Shown here: piece by piece, positions 17,198 through 25,900 of the stretch
How the letters are laid out: each line of letters begins with the position of its first letter
How positions within the stretch are numbered: the first letter of the stretch is position 1
Assembly (NCBI GenBank): GCA_044448685.1
Contig: JBIOHC010000013.1
Location: 27,030 to 91,029, forward strand
DNA from: Palsa-965 sp044448685
Lineage (GTDB): Bacteria > Bacteroidota > Bacteroidia > Palsa-965
Direction of reading: 5' to 3'
Length of the DNA stretch: 64,000 nucleotides
Notes under the pieces: generated by a model
Told to the model about the DNA's origin: nothing
What the model saw: the letters and a program-made list of their open reading frames with translations, nothing else
Databases searched by the model: none
Made by a program: the position numbers and the translations under genes

Positions 17198-19723
17198 ATG
17201 GCTGAAGGAGAAAAAATAATTCCGATAAACATTGAAAATGAGATGCAGACCTCGTATATCGATTATGCGATGTCAGTCATTGTGTCGCGTGCTTTACCGG
17301 ATGTACGTGACGGATTAAAACCCGTTCACCGCAGGGTTCTCTTCGGTATGCTTGATCTGGGGGTTCTTTCCAACCGCCCTTATAAGAAATCAGCCCGTAT
17401 AGTAGGGGAGGTCCTGGGTAAATACCACCCCCATGGTGATACCTCCGTTTATGATGCCATGGTGCGTATGGCTCAGGAATGGAGCCTGCGTTACCCCCTG
17501 GTTGACGGGCAGGGTAACTTCGGTTCGGTTGATGGTGATCCACCGGCTGCCATGCGTTATACAGAAGCCCGTCTTCGGAAAATTGCCGAGGAAATGCTGG
17601 GCGATATAGAAAAGGATACCGTCGACTTCAGACCTAACTTCGACGACTCTCTGGAAGAACCGACCGTTCTTCCAACCCGGGTTCCCAACCTGTTGGTTAA
17701 CGGAGCTTCCGGTATTGCCGTAGGTATGGCTACCAATATGCCTCCGCATAACCTCCGGGAGATAGTGGATGCCTGTATTGCCTATATTGACAATAAGGAT
17801 ATTGATCTTGCCGGCCTGCTCCAGTATGTCAAAGCCCCTGATTTCCCAACAGGTGGTATCATATACGGTTACCAGGGTGTCAAAGATGCGTTCGAAACAG
17901 GAAGAGGACGTATCGTAATGCGCGCCAAAACAAATATTGAAATCCACAACGACAGGGAACGTCTCATTGTCACCGAAATTCCTTACCAGGTGAACAAGGC
18001 TCAGATGATCGAGAATACGGCCGCCCTCATCAATGACAAGAAAATTGAAGGTATAAGTGCCCTGCGCGATGAAAGCGACAGGGATGGAATGCGTATTGTT
18101 TATGAAATAAAACGCGATGCTATTACCAATGTGGTTCTGAATAACCTGTTCAAATACACTGCATTACAGACTGCCTTCAGCGTTAATAATATTGCCCTTG
18201 TAGCCGGACGGCCGGTTATGCTTAACCTCAAAACCCTTGTCGGACATTTTATCGATTTCAGGCATGAGGTTGTTATACGCCGTACACGCTATGAACTGGA
18301 TCAGGCTCAGAAAAGAGCCCATATCCTGCAAGGATACCTTATTGCACTTGATCACCTGGATGAAGTAATCAAACTCATTCGCGAATCCAAAACTCCGAAC
18401 GAAGCCCAGGAGCAGCTTATTATCCGTTTTGCCCTCAGCGAGATACAGAGTAAGGCCATTCTCGAAATGCGTCTCCGTGTATTGACAGGCCTGGAAAGAG
18501 ACAAGATCAAGTCTGAATACGATGACCTGATGAAACTCATCACCTACCTCAATGAAGTCCTGGCTGAAGAACCTCTCCGTATGGAAATCATCAAGTCAGA
18601 ACTCCTGGAAGTAAAGGAGAAATACGGAGATGAACGTAAAACAGTGATAGAATTTGCTTCCGGCGATCAGCGCATGGAAGACCTCATAGCCGATGAAGAT
18701 GTGGTAATCACCATCTCGCATATGGGATATATCAAACGTACCCTTCTGAGTGAATACCGTACCCAGGCAAGAGGAGGGAAGGGCTCAAAAGGAACAGCTA
18801 CCCGTGATGAGGATTTCCTGGAACATCTGTTTGTAGCCACCAACCATAACTACCTCCTGTTCTTTACCGAGCAGGGACGTTGTTTCTGGATGAGGGCCTA
18901 TGAAATTCCGGAAGGAAACAAAGCCAGCAAGGGCAGGGCTATTCAAAACCTGATCAATATTCCACAGGATGATAAGGTGAAGGCATATATAAATGTCAAG
19001 AACCTCACAGATGAAGAATATGTCAGGAACAATTTCATCATTATGTGTACCAAGAATGGTATCATCAAGAAAACAAGCCTGGAAGATTATTCCCGTCCAA
19101 GGGCGAATGGTATCAATGCCATAACCGTACGCGACGGAGATTCCCTGCTCGAAGCCCGCTTAACAAGTGGAAAGGATGAAATCATGCTTGCTTCCAAGCT
19201 GGGCAAGGTGGTCCGTTTTAACGAAACCAAGGTCCGCCCTATGGGCCGTAATGCTTCCGGTGTAAGAGGTATCAATCTGGAAGATGAAAGCGGCGCTCCG
19301 AATGAAGTTATAGGTATGATTACCATTGCCAGTCCTGAAACCAATGTATTGGTTGTGTCTGAAAAAGGATTCGGTAAACGCTCCGATATAGAAGAATACA
19401 GGGTTACCAACAGGGGCGGTAAAGGGGTAAAAACCCTCAATGTGACGGATAAGACAGGTAACCTTATCTCTATCAAGGATGTGGATGACAATAAGGATCT
19501 GATGATTATCACCAAGTCGGGAATAGCAATACGCCTTGCCGTAAAAGACCTGAGAGTAATAGGCAGGGCTACCCAGGGTGTCAGACTGATAAACCTGGCC
19601 GAAACTGATGAGATAGCATCTGTTGCCAAAGTGGATGTTGATCCGGAAGAGGAAAAAGCCCAGCCGGAAGAAAATGGTGAAAATTATGAAAATGGAGAAA
19701 CTCCTGCGTCTGATGATAAATAG
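17198..19723 (+). CDS. gyrA: DNA gyrase subunit A
   Basis: 841 residues. Breakage-reunion subunit of gyrase, which introduces negative supercoils. The N-terminal catalytic domain has ALPDVRDGLKPVHRR and the active-site Tyr121 in AAMRYTEARL. The C-terminal beta-pinwheel carries the gyrase-type box QARGGKGSKG (near 525), which distinguishes GyrA from ParC. The quinolone-resistance region reads HPHGDTSVYDAMVRMAQ, so the position equivalent to E. coli Ser83 is Thr82 and that of Asp87 is Asp86. The protein ends in an acidic Glu/Asp/Asn tail. Divergent from clpC; a TPR gene follows 86 bp downstream. Confidence 0.98.
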   Translation: MAEGEKIIPINIENEMQTSYIDYAMSVIVSRALPDVRDGLKPVHRRVLFGMLDLGVLSNRPYKKSARIVGEVLGKYHPHGDTSVYDAMVRMAQEWSLRYPLVDGQGNFGSVDGDPPAAMRYTEARLRKIAEEMLGDIEKDTVDFRPNFDDSLEEPTVLPTRVPNLLVNGASGIAVGMATNMPPHNLREIVDACIAYIDNKDIDLAGLLQYVKAPDFPTGGIIYGYQGVKDAFETGRGRIVMRAKTNIEIHNDRERLIVTEIPYQVNKAQMIENTAALINDKKIEGISALRDESDRDGMRIVYEIKRDAITNVVLNNLFKYTALQTAFSVNNIALVAGRPVMLNLKTLVGHFIDFRHEVVIRRTRYELDQAQKRAHILQGYLIALDHLDEVIKLIRESKTPNEAQEQLIIRFALSEIQSKAILEMRLRVLTGLERDKIKSEYDDLMKLITYLNEVLAEEPLRMEIIKSELLEVKEKYGDERKTVIEFASGDQRMEDLIADEDVVITISHMGYIKRTLLSEYRTQARGGKGSKGTATRDEDFLEHLFVATNHNYLLFFTEQGRCFWMRAYEIPEGNKASKGRAIQNLINIPQDDKVKAYINVKNLTDEEYVRNNFIIMCTKNGIIKKTSLEDYSRPRANGINAITVRDGDSLLEARLTSGKDEIMLASKLGKVVRFNETKVRPMGRNASGVRGINLEDESGAPNEVIGMITIASPETNVLVVSEKGFGKRSDIEEYRVTNRGGKGVKTLNVTDKTGNLISIKDVDDNKDLMIITKSGIAIRLAVKDLRVIGRATQGVRLINLAETDEIASVAKVDVDPEEEKAQPEENGENYENGETPASDDK

Positions 19724-19809
19724 ACTCAGGACAGAAGACGCAAGATGCAAGACAACAGTTTGAATATCAATTAATAGTTTACATCAATTAATGCATTAAT
19801 ACACGAGTT

Positions 19810-21078
19810 ATGAAGAAACACCTCATCATCCTTTCAGCGATGAGCCTCCTTACAGGTATGAGTATGGCCCAGTCGAGCAAACGAACTACTGCTCATAATG
19901 CCCTGGAAGATTATAAGCGGTATAAAGAAGTGGATGCCCTTAAAAAGGCCCGGGAAAACATAGATGCAGCATCCCTGCATGCAGAAACAGGGGTGGAAGC
20001 CAAAACCTGGGTATACCGTGGAGAAATCTATCTTGTTTCCTATGAAAACAGTCTTCAGCAGGAAGAAGCAAAGCAAAAAGATGTAAGCGACCCAAAGAAA
20101 AAGAACATGGTCGCCTATAGCAATACCTCTTTGGCAGAGCTTCAGACTTCTTATGAAAGCTATCTCAAAGCCAGGGAATATGACAAAAAAAAGATCTATA
20201 CCGAGGAAATTGGAAGCGCCCTTCCACGTATTATGATACATTTTGACAATAAAGGAGTGGCTGACTATAACTCTAAACAACTGGCAACAGCGGCCATAAG
20301 CTTTGAAAAATGTTATGAGGTAAGCCAACAAATGGGACACCCCGATACCTCCGTACTGAATAATGCTGCGATGACCTACAGACTGGCAGGTGATCTGCCT
20401 AAGTCTATTGAGATCTATAAAAAGCTGGTAGCCATGGGATTCGGAAAAGGAAAGACAGTAGCTATCCTTTCCAATGTATATGTGGCAAATAAGGATACGG
20501 CAGCAGCGCTTACCCTGGTAGCGGCCGAACGCGCCAAATACCCTAATGACGGAGATCTGATTGTAAACGAAACACAACTGTTTCTGTGGACCAAGAAGCG
20601 CAAGGAGGCTCTCGCCAACCTTCAGAATCTGATAGCCAAGAATCCTAACGATTCCACCATGAATATGCTGGTTGGCAGTACCTATGATAATATGGCTAAC
20701 CCCAAGGATGATAAAGGGAATGATTTACCGCCTCCTCCTGAACAGACAGAATATTTCAACCAGGCTGTTACTTATTACAAAAAAGCCATTGAAATCAAAC
20801 CTGATTATTTCAAAGCCCTTTTTAACCTCGGAATCCTCTATTTTAACCGGGGAGCCAAAATGTATAATAAGGCCAATAATATCAAGGAAGCTGCTTTGTA
20901 TGCAAAGGAGAGCAAAAAGGCAGATGATGAGTTTAAACTAGCCTTGCCTTATATGGAAAAAGCTCACCAGGTAATGCCTAAAGATAAGGATACGATGAAG
21001 GCACTTAAAACATTGTATTCCAGAACGGAACAGCAAGCCAAATACGATAAGATCGTAGAGGAACTAAAGAATAACTGA
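19810..21078 (+). CDS. Exported tetratricopeptide-repeat protein
   Basis: 422 residues with a signal peptide (MKKHLIILSAMSLLTGMSMAQ, about 1-21). TPR-like helices run from about residue 60 to the end: VWVYRGEIYL, FEKCYEVSQQ, NAAMTYRLAGDLPKSIEIYKKL, VTYYKKAIEIKPDYFKALFNLGILYFNRG and LPYMEKAHQVMPKD. Such periplasmic TPR proteins usually scaffold envelope complexes; no specific partner is indicated. The gene stands downstream of gyrA and ends in a clear terminator. Confidence 0.88.
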   Translation: MKKHLIILSAMSLLTGMSMAQSSKRTTAHNALEDYKRYKEVDALKKARENIDAASLHAETGVEAKTWVYRGEIYLVSYENSLQQEEAKQKDVSDPKKKNMVAYSNTSLAELQTSYESYLKAREYDKKKIYTEEIGSALPRIMIHFDNKGVADYNSKQLATAAISFEKCYEVSQQMGHPDTSVLNNAAMTYRLAGDLPKSIEIYKKLVAMGFGKGKTVAILSNVYVANKDTAAALTLVAAERAKYPNDGDLIVNETQLFLWTKKRKEALANLQNLIAKNPNDSTMNMLVGSTYDNMANPKDDKGNDLPPPPEQTEYFNQAVTYYKKAIEIKPDYFKALFNLGILYFNRGAKMYNKANNIKEAALYAKESKKADDEFKLALPYMEKAHQVMPKDKDTMKALKTLYSRTEQQAKYDKIVEELKNN

Positions 21079-21096
21079 TCCAATCAGATATTCGTT

Positions 21097-21125
21097 AAAA
21101 GCGGAAGCGATTCCGCTTTTTTTAT
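21097..21125 (+). terminator. Rho-independent terminator after the TPR gene
   Basis: 10-bp stem AAAAGCGGAA (21097-21106) with TTCCGCTTTT (21111-21120), GCGA loop, then a T run. The A-rich left arm makes it potentially bidirectional, serving the convergent small gene as well. Confidence 0.85.
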
Positions 21126-21437
21126 TTAGGCCGGGATGGAAACCTCAACTTTATCCAGACCGCTGGGAGGCATTACAAACTTTCCTTTGGGGTAGAACGA
21201 ACCTTCAATATACATCACTTCTCTCATTTCATCCAGGGGGAAACATCTCCAGTTAAGCTCGGTTTCCCGGGCAATACCGCTTTCATCTTCCCCGGCGAAC
21301 TGATAGAAAAACCCATGTGCCACCCCTTTAATTGAACCAATCTGATGAGGGCAAAGCTGGCGTTTGTACCCGTTGTAAACAGCATAAATCTGTTGTTTGT
21401 TGGTTATGGCTTTCTGGACGGTAACGTAGTTACTCAT
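21126..21437 (-). CDS. Small conserved-looking protein, function unknown
   Basis: 103 residues from the ATG at 21437 (MSNYVTVQKAITNKQQIYAV). Upstream in-frame ATG at 21542 would add a basic low-complexity stretch encoded by hairpin-rich repeat DNA and is unlikely. The segment IYAVYNGYKRQLCPHQIG is reminiscent of the strand-rich start of WYL-type ligand-binding domains, and FYPKGKFVMPPSGLDKVEV closes the protein. That resemblance is weak and no DNA-binding part is present. It is followed by, and shares, the bidirectional terminator at 21097-21125. Confidence 0.6.
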   Translation of the reverse strand: MSNYVTVQKAITNKQQIYAVYNGYKRQLCPHQIGSIKGVAHGFFYQFAGEDESGIARETELNWRCFPLDEMREVMYIEGSFYPKGKFVMPPSGLDKVEVSIPA

Positions 21438-21480
21438 GGGTGGGGGTAGGATTAAGAGCGAAGGTACCCTTTTATTTCTC

Positions 21481-21508
21481 CTTCTTTTTTGCTTGAGCAA
21501 AAAAGAAG
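21481..21508. repeat. Perfect 12-bp hairpin
   Basis: CTTCTTTTTTGC (21481-21492), TTGA loop, GCAAAAAAGAAG (21497-21508). It lies just upstream of the small gene ending at 21126. The arms carry T/A runs, so it might act as a transcription stop in either direction, but no gene ends here. Confidence 0.75.
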
Positions 21509-21520
21509 CAAAAAACTCAA

Positions 21521-21567
21521 GACGGCACGATTCCTGCCGCACCGGCTACACGACATCGTGCGCCGTC
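21521..21567. repeat. GC-rich hairpin
   Basis: GACGGCACGAT (21521-21531) pairs with ATCGTGCGCCGTC (21555-21567) with a small bulge, around a 23-nt loop. It is part of the hairpin-dense intergenic block 21481-22012. Confidence 0.65.
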
Positions 21568-21650
21568 AGGGCGTACACGCCTATGAATGGCATCATTCTG
21601 GGGTGGCTCTGCAGGAGCTTTATCACATGCCTCCCGAATAGGGGTAGTTT

Positions 21651-21777
21651 GTCATTCCGAGGCACTTTGGGGTTGAATTGAGCGGGGTAGTGCCGAAGAA
21701 TCTCCTTGGACTTTCGGCGTTTTACTTTTCTTTGCCAACCACGCAAAGAAAAGTAACAAAAGAAAAGTCACCACGAA
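21651..21777 (+). repeat. 127-bp intergenic repeat, copy A
   Basis: Starts GTCATTCCGAGGCACTTTGG and ends CACCACGAA. It differs from copy B (21886-22012) at only two positions that I can see. It contains GGCACT...AGTGCC arms and a perfect 13-bp inverted repeat, TTACTTTTCTTTG (about 21722) with CAAAGAAAAGTAA. The first 53 bp recur in diverged form at 34.3-34.5 kb. Confidence 0.88.
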
Positions 21778-21853
21778 AAACCAACCGGAAGCTTTCGCCT
21801 TGCACAGTCAGCGCGTCTACGCCGCGAAACTTCCGGTTCGCACTTTTTCGTGG
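21771..21853. repeat. Long nested hairpin (about 25 bp stem)
   Basis: Outer arms CCACGAAAAA (21771-21780) and TTTTTCGTGG (21844-21853). Inner arms AACCGGAAG then TTTCGC (from 21783) pair with GCGAAA then CTTCCGGTT (ending 21838). Only a short internal loop and a one-base bulge interrupt the stem. The apical loop is about 25 nt. Left arm overlaps the end of repeat copy A. Confidence 0.8.
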
Positions 21854-21885
21854 TCTCCCTCACACGGGGCTAATTGATTGGAATT

Positions 21886-22012
21886 GTCATTCCGAGGCAC
21901 TTTGGGGTTGAATTGAGCGGGGCAGTGCCGAAGAATCTCCTTGGACTTTCGGCGTTTTACTTTTCTTTGCCAACCACGCAAAAAAAAGTAACAAAAGAAA
22001 AGTCACCACGAA
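21886..22012 (+). repeat. 127-bp intergenic repeat, copy B
   Basis: Near-identical direct repeat of 21651-21777; one of the two changes spoils the 13-bp inverted repeat by one base. It ends with the same CCACGAA that begins the long hairpin after copy A, but here the hairpin is missing and unrelated sequence leading to the 21-bp array follows. Confidence 0.88.
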
Positions 22013-22108
22013 TGACTATATACCTGACAATCCTTATATTTACAATTTAACATAATGTTAATTATGGATAAAAGAGTAATCTAAAACCAGGGGTGTACGA
22101 CATTCATT

Positions 22109-22822
22109 TTGGTCCGTTCAAGTCAAAACGTTCGTTATCGGACATCGATCCTTATCCATTGGAATTCAACCCTTATCCATGTTGATTCTAACCTTATCTG
22201 TTGTAGGTCTACCCTTATCCGTTTTATATCTACCGTTATCCATTTGGAATCAATCCTTTTCCATTTCAAATCAAACCTTGTTCGTTAAATGTCAACCTTT
22301 ATCCATGTTATGTCTAACTTTTTTCAGTTTACATCAAACTTTGTCCGGTTCGATTAAAACCTTACCTGTTTAATGTCTAACCTTATACAGTTGAATTCAA
22401 CCCTTATTCATGTCAATTCTAATCGTCTTCATTTTAAATCAATCCTTGAACGTTTCAATTCAAATCTTGACGATTTCAATTCAACCGTTGTTCACTGAAT
22501 GTCTAACCTTAAGCATTTTAAGTCAATCTTAAATAGTATCAGGATTCTCCCGAACCGGTTAAACACTATCCTATACAGGATGTTATTAATCCGAAACCGG
22601 ATCATTTCTATCCCGATCCGGATATTATCAATCCGAAGCCGGATCGTTTCAACCCCGATCCGGGCGTTATCAACCTGTAACCGGGTCTTTTCAATCCCGA
22701 ATCGGGCATTATCAGATCGAAACCGGGTCGTTTCAATCCCAATCCGGGCATTATCTGGCCTAAACCGGATCCTTTCAATCCCGATCCGGGCATTATCTGC
22801 CCTAAACCGGATGATATCAATT
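22109..22822. repeat. 34 x 21-bp degenerate tandem array, gap-free
   Basis: Cutting the sequence every 21 bp from 22109 keeps one register through 22822: 714 bp, exactly 34 units, no insertion or deletion. The first 20 or so units follow CTTATCCRTTTNAATTCAAC (plus a final C). Units 24-34 are GC-richer and alternate between a CGAAACCGGATCNTTTCAAT type and a CCGATCCGGGCATTATCAAT type. Best conserved are positions 6-7 (CC) and 16-17 (TC), ten bases apart. Individual units are only moderately alike, so the register is conserved better than the sequence. No spacers, so not CRISPR. No reading frame is open across the whole array. Function unknown. Confidence 0.9.
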
Positions 22823-22886
22823 CCATGCAGGCGGGTTTAGTCAGCTACCCTGCTTAACATAATATTCGATTGATTATCAATAGAAT

Positions 22887-22921
22887 AAGCAAGTCCACCT
22901 CTATTAAAGATGGACTTGCTT
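22887..22921 (-). terminator. Hairpin downstream of the T9SS cargo gene
   Basis: Perfect 11-bp stem AAGCAAGTCCA (22887-22897) with TGGACTTGCTT (22911-22921), 27 bp beyond the stop codon of the minus-strand gene. The following tract is only moderately T-rich, so a terminator is likely but not certain. It separates that gene from the 21-bp array. Confidence 0.65.
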
Positions 22922-22948
22922 TCAAAGTATCGAAGCGGATTGTTCTGA

Positions 22949-25900
22949 TTAGTTTCTGATCAGCATAAAGGATCCGTTAAAGGCATATTGTCTGCCATCG
23001 TCCCCGGAGGCTGTGATGATATAAAAATAAGTTCCGGGAACAGCAAGTGCACCACCCGGAGTTCGTCCGTCCCAACCCATACCGGCAGCCGTCAATGTAA
23101 TCAGTTCTACACCCCAGCGGTCATAGATCTTACCCTCAAACTTGGAAATTCCCTGGGAAGACACAACAAAAAGGTCATTGGAGCCATCGTCATTCGGTGT
23201 AAACACATTCGGAACCTTTATCCAGGAAGGGAGCTCCTTAATGACAATAACCCGTGAATAAGTACTCGTACAACCGGTGATGGTATCAGTCACGGTCAAT
23301 GTTACGGTATAGTTCCCGCCTGTGGCATAGGTATGACCAGCTCCGGTACCGGTGGTGTTTTCATTGCTCGTGGTTCCATCCCCATAATTCCAGTCCCATT
23401 CACTTGAATTAGCCGAACTGCTGTCAGCAAAAGTGATGGGCAAAGGCATTGTGCCGGTGGTGGCACTTGGAATAAATCCGGCCTGGACCGTGTTCTCCGT
23501 TACATTGAAATGGGCGGTGTCCGTACCACAATTATTAGTCACAAGTACATAGTAAGGGCCACCGGTGCTGACCACGATACTGGAAGTTGTGGCACCGGTA
23601 CTCCATACATAAGTACCTCCCCCGCTTGCATTAAGAATATCGGTTGAGCCTTTACAGAAGGCCGGAGGACCGGTAACAAGTGATTTTGGGAGAGAATCGC
23701 GTATGAGGGTGATTTTAGTTGAGTCAACACCACAGGAATTGATGGCATATAAGGTAAAGGTGCCGCCTGTTCCTGCTACAATCGATGTGGCAGCCGAACC
23801 GGTATTCCAGGAATAGGTACTGCCTCCGGAAGCGGTGAGCGTTACAGGATTCCCGAAACAGAATGTCGTAGGTCCGCTGGGTGTAATCAAGGCCACAGGT
23901 TTTACTCCTGTATTCTTTACACTATCCACAACCTGGAATGTACATCCTGCTGAATCCGTAACAGTACAGGTATAGGAATTCTTAGGCAGGCTTCCGGCAT
24001 TACCGCTTACTGTTCCTGTAGCAGGCGCCGGTGACCAGGCATACGTGTAAGTGGCTGTTCCACCGCTTGGAGTCACGTTCATACTTCCATTACTGAGGTT
24101 ACAGGTACTGGATGTGCTGACATCTGAAGCAGTCAACGGAGACGGCTGGATGATAGTGAGAATCTGCTGCTTGCTGCATCCATGTGCATCTGTCATTGTA
24201 CATGTATACGTACCGGCACAAAGTGAAGATGCTGTTTGGGTGAGGCTCGGGCTTCCAACCCAGGCATAAGTAAAGGCACCGGTACCTCCGCTGGGTACAA
24301 CAGTAGCTGAACCGTTACAGGCTCCGTTACAAAGTACCTTCTGTGTGGTTGCTACATCTGTTATAGGTGCAGGCTGTGTGATGGTGAAAACCTGCTGAGT
24401 CGGGCAACCGTTTGCATCGGTAACATGACAGGTATATGTTCCCTGGCACAAAGCAGTGACACCGGGTGTAGTGGCTGTGTTGGGAGACCAGGAATAGGTA
24501 TACGCACTTGTTCCTCCGCTTACCGTAGCTGTTGCAGTGCCATCACAGACGGCATTGCAACTGGTATTGGTTGATGCCGGTGAAATGGACAAGGCCGCAG
24601 GTTGTGTCAATGTTATTGTTTGGGTAGTACTGCAGCCGGCTGCATCTTTCACCGTACAGATATAGCTTGTTCCAGCGCAGAGGTTATTGGCAGTACCGGT
24701 AGTGCTTGGGTTGCTTGTCCAGGAATATGTAAGCGGAGCTGTTCCGCCGCTTCCGGTCACAGTTGCAGTTCCGTTGCAACTTGCATTACAAGTCGGATTC
24801 GCTGATGAAGCCACAGATGCAGAAGGACCTCCTACGTTATTCACCGGAACAATGGTATTCTGTGTACAGCCTTTGGAATCGGTTACCGTAACAGTGTAGT
24901 TACCGGCTGATAAGTTAATAGCCGTTGGCGTTGTCTGGCCTGCAGCAGGAGCAGGTGTCCAGGCATAGGTATAAGGTCCGGTACCTCCGCTGGCTGTGCC
25001 GGTTGCCGATCCGTTTGTACCACCGCAGTTGGCCGATGTTGAAGATGGAGCAACGGCAAGCACTGCAGGCTGAGTGATGTTAAAGATCTGCTGGGTGGTA
25101 CAACCGTTACCATCCTTAGCAATACACGTATAAGTACCGGCACAGAGGTTATTCGCCGTACTTGTGATACTCGGGTTGGTGATCCAGCTATAGGTATAAG
25201 GTCCTGTTCCTCCGCTTACGTTGATAGTAGCTGTTCCGTTACAGGAAGCATTGCAGGACGCATTGGCTGTGACACCCGGAGTTGAGCTTGGCCCGGCTGT
25301 GGTAGAGACAGCAATAATCGTTTGCTTGGTACATCCTTTTGAATCGGTTACGGTAACGGTATAGTTACCGGCCGGTAAGTTAACGGCCGTAGCGGTTGTT
25401 TGTCCTGCAGCAGGTGCAGGAGTCCAGGCATAAGTATAACCTCCGTTTCCACCCGAAGCTGTAACTCCGGCTGAGCCGTTTGAACTGCCGCAAGTAGCAG
25501 CTACAGAACTGGGTGTTGTGGCAAGAGCTATAGGTTGGGTAATTGTTACAGTCGTTGTGGAAGTACATCCGTTAGCTGTGGTAACAAGACAGGAATAGGT
25601 TCCGGCCGGAAGTCCGACCGTGGTAGGATTTGTTCCTCCCCCACCCGACCAGGAATAGGTATAGCCGGGAGTGCCGCCGGTGGCGTTAGCAGTACCGGTT
25701 CCATTCGTACCACCGTTACAGGATACAGCAGTTGTTGAATTGGTTAAGGTAGCTGAATTACCCACATTCACCGTTGTTGTCGCCGTACTGGTACAGCTGC
25801 CCTGGGTTTCTGTAACAGTATAGGTGGTTGTGGAGGCAGGGGAAGCATTGACTGATGATCCTGTTGTGCCACTTAATCCGGTAGAAGGGCTCCAGACGAA

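Noticed and set aside
21771..21853. Integron attC site
   Set aside because: The arms do not show the GTTRRRY/RYYYAAC core pair, no integrase or gene cassettes are nearby, and the sequence is tied to a 127-bp intergenic repeat.
21546..21911. Short ORFs in the hairpin block (21546-21746 minus, 21678-21911 plus)
   Set aside because: They run through the duplicated noncoding repeats and hairpin, lack promoters, and the same frames are disrupted in the second repeat copy.
22109..22822. CRISPR array
   Set aside because: Units are contiguous and degenerate, with no constant repeat plus unique spacers, and no cas gene is in the window.
22179..22840. Open frames of 60-160 codons on both strands within the 21-bp array (for example 22179-22373 and 22499-22840 plus, 22608-22826 minus)
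   Set aside because: They lie in different frames, none spans the array, and the 21-bp period (a multiple of 3) removes stops by chance on both strands. Products are seven-residue repeats with no signal or known fold.
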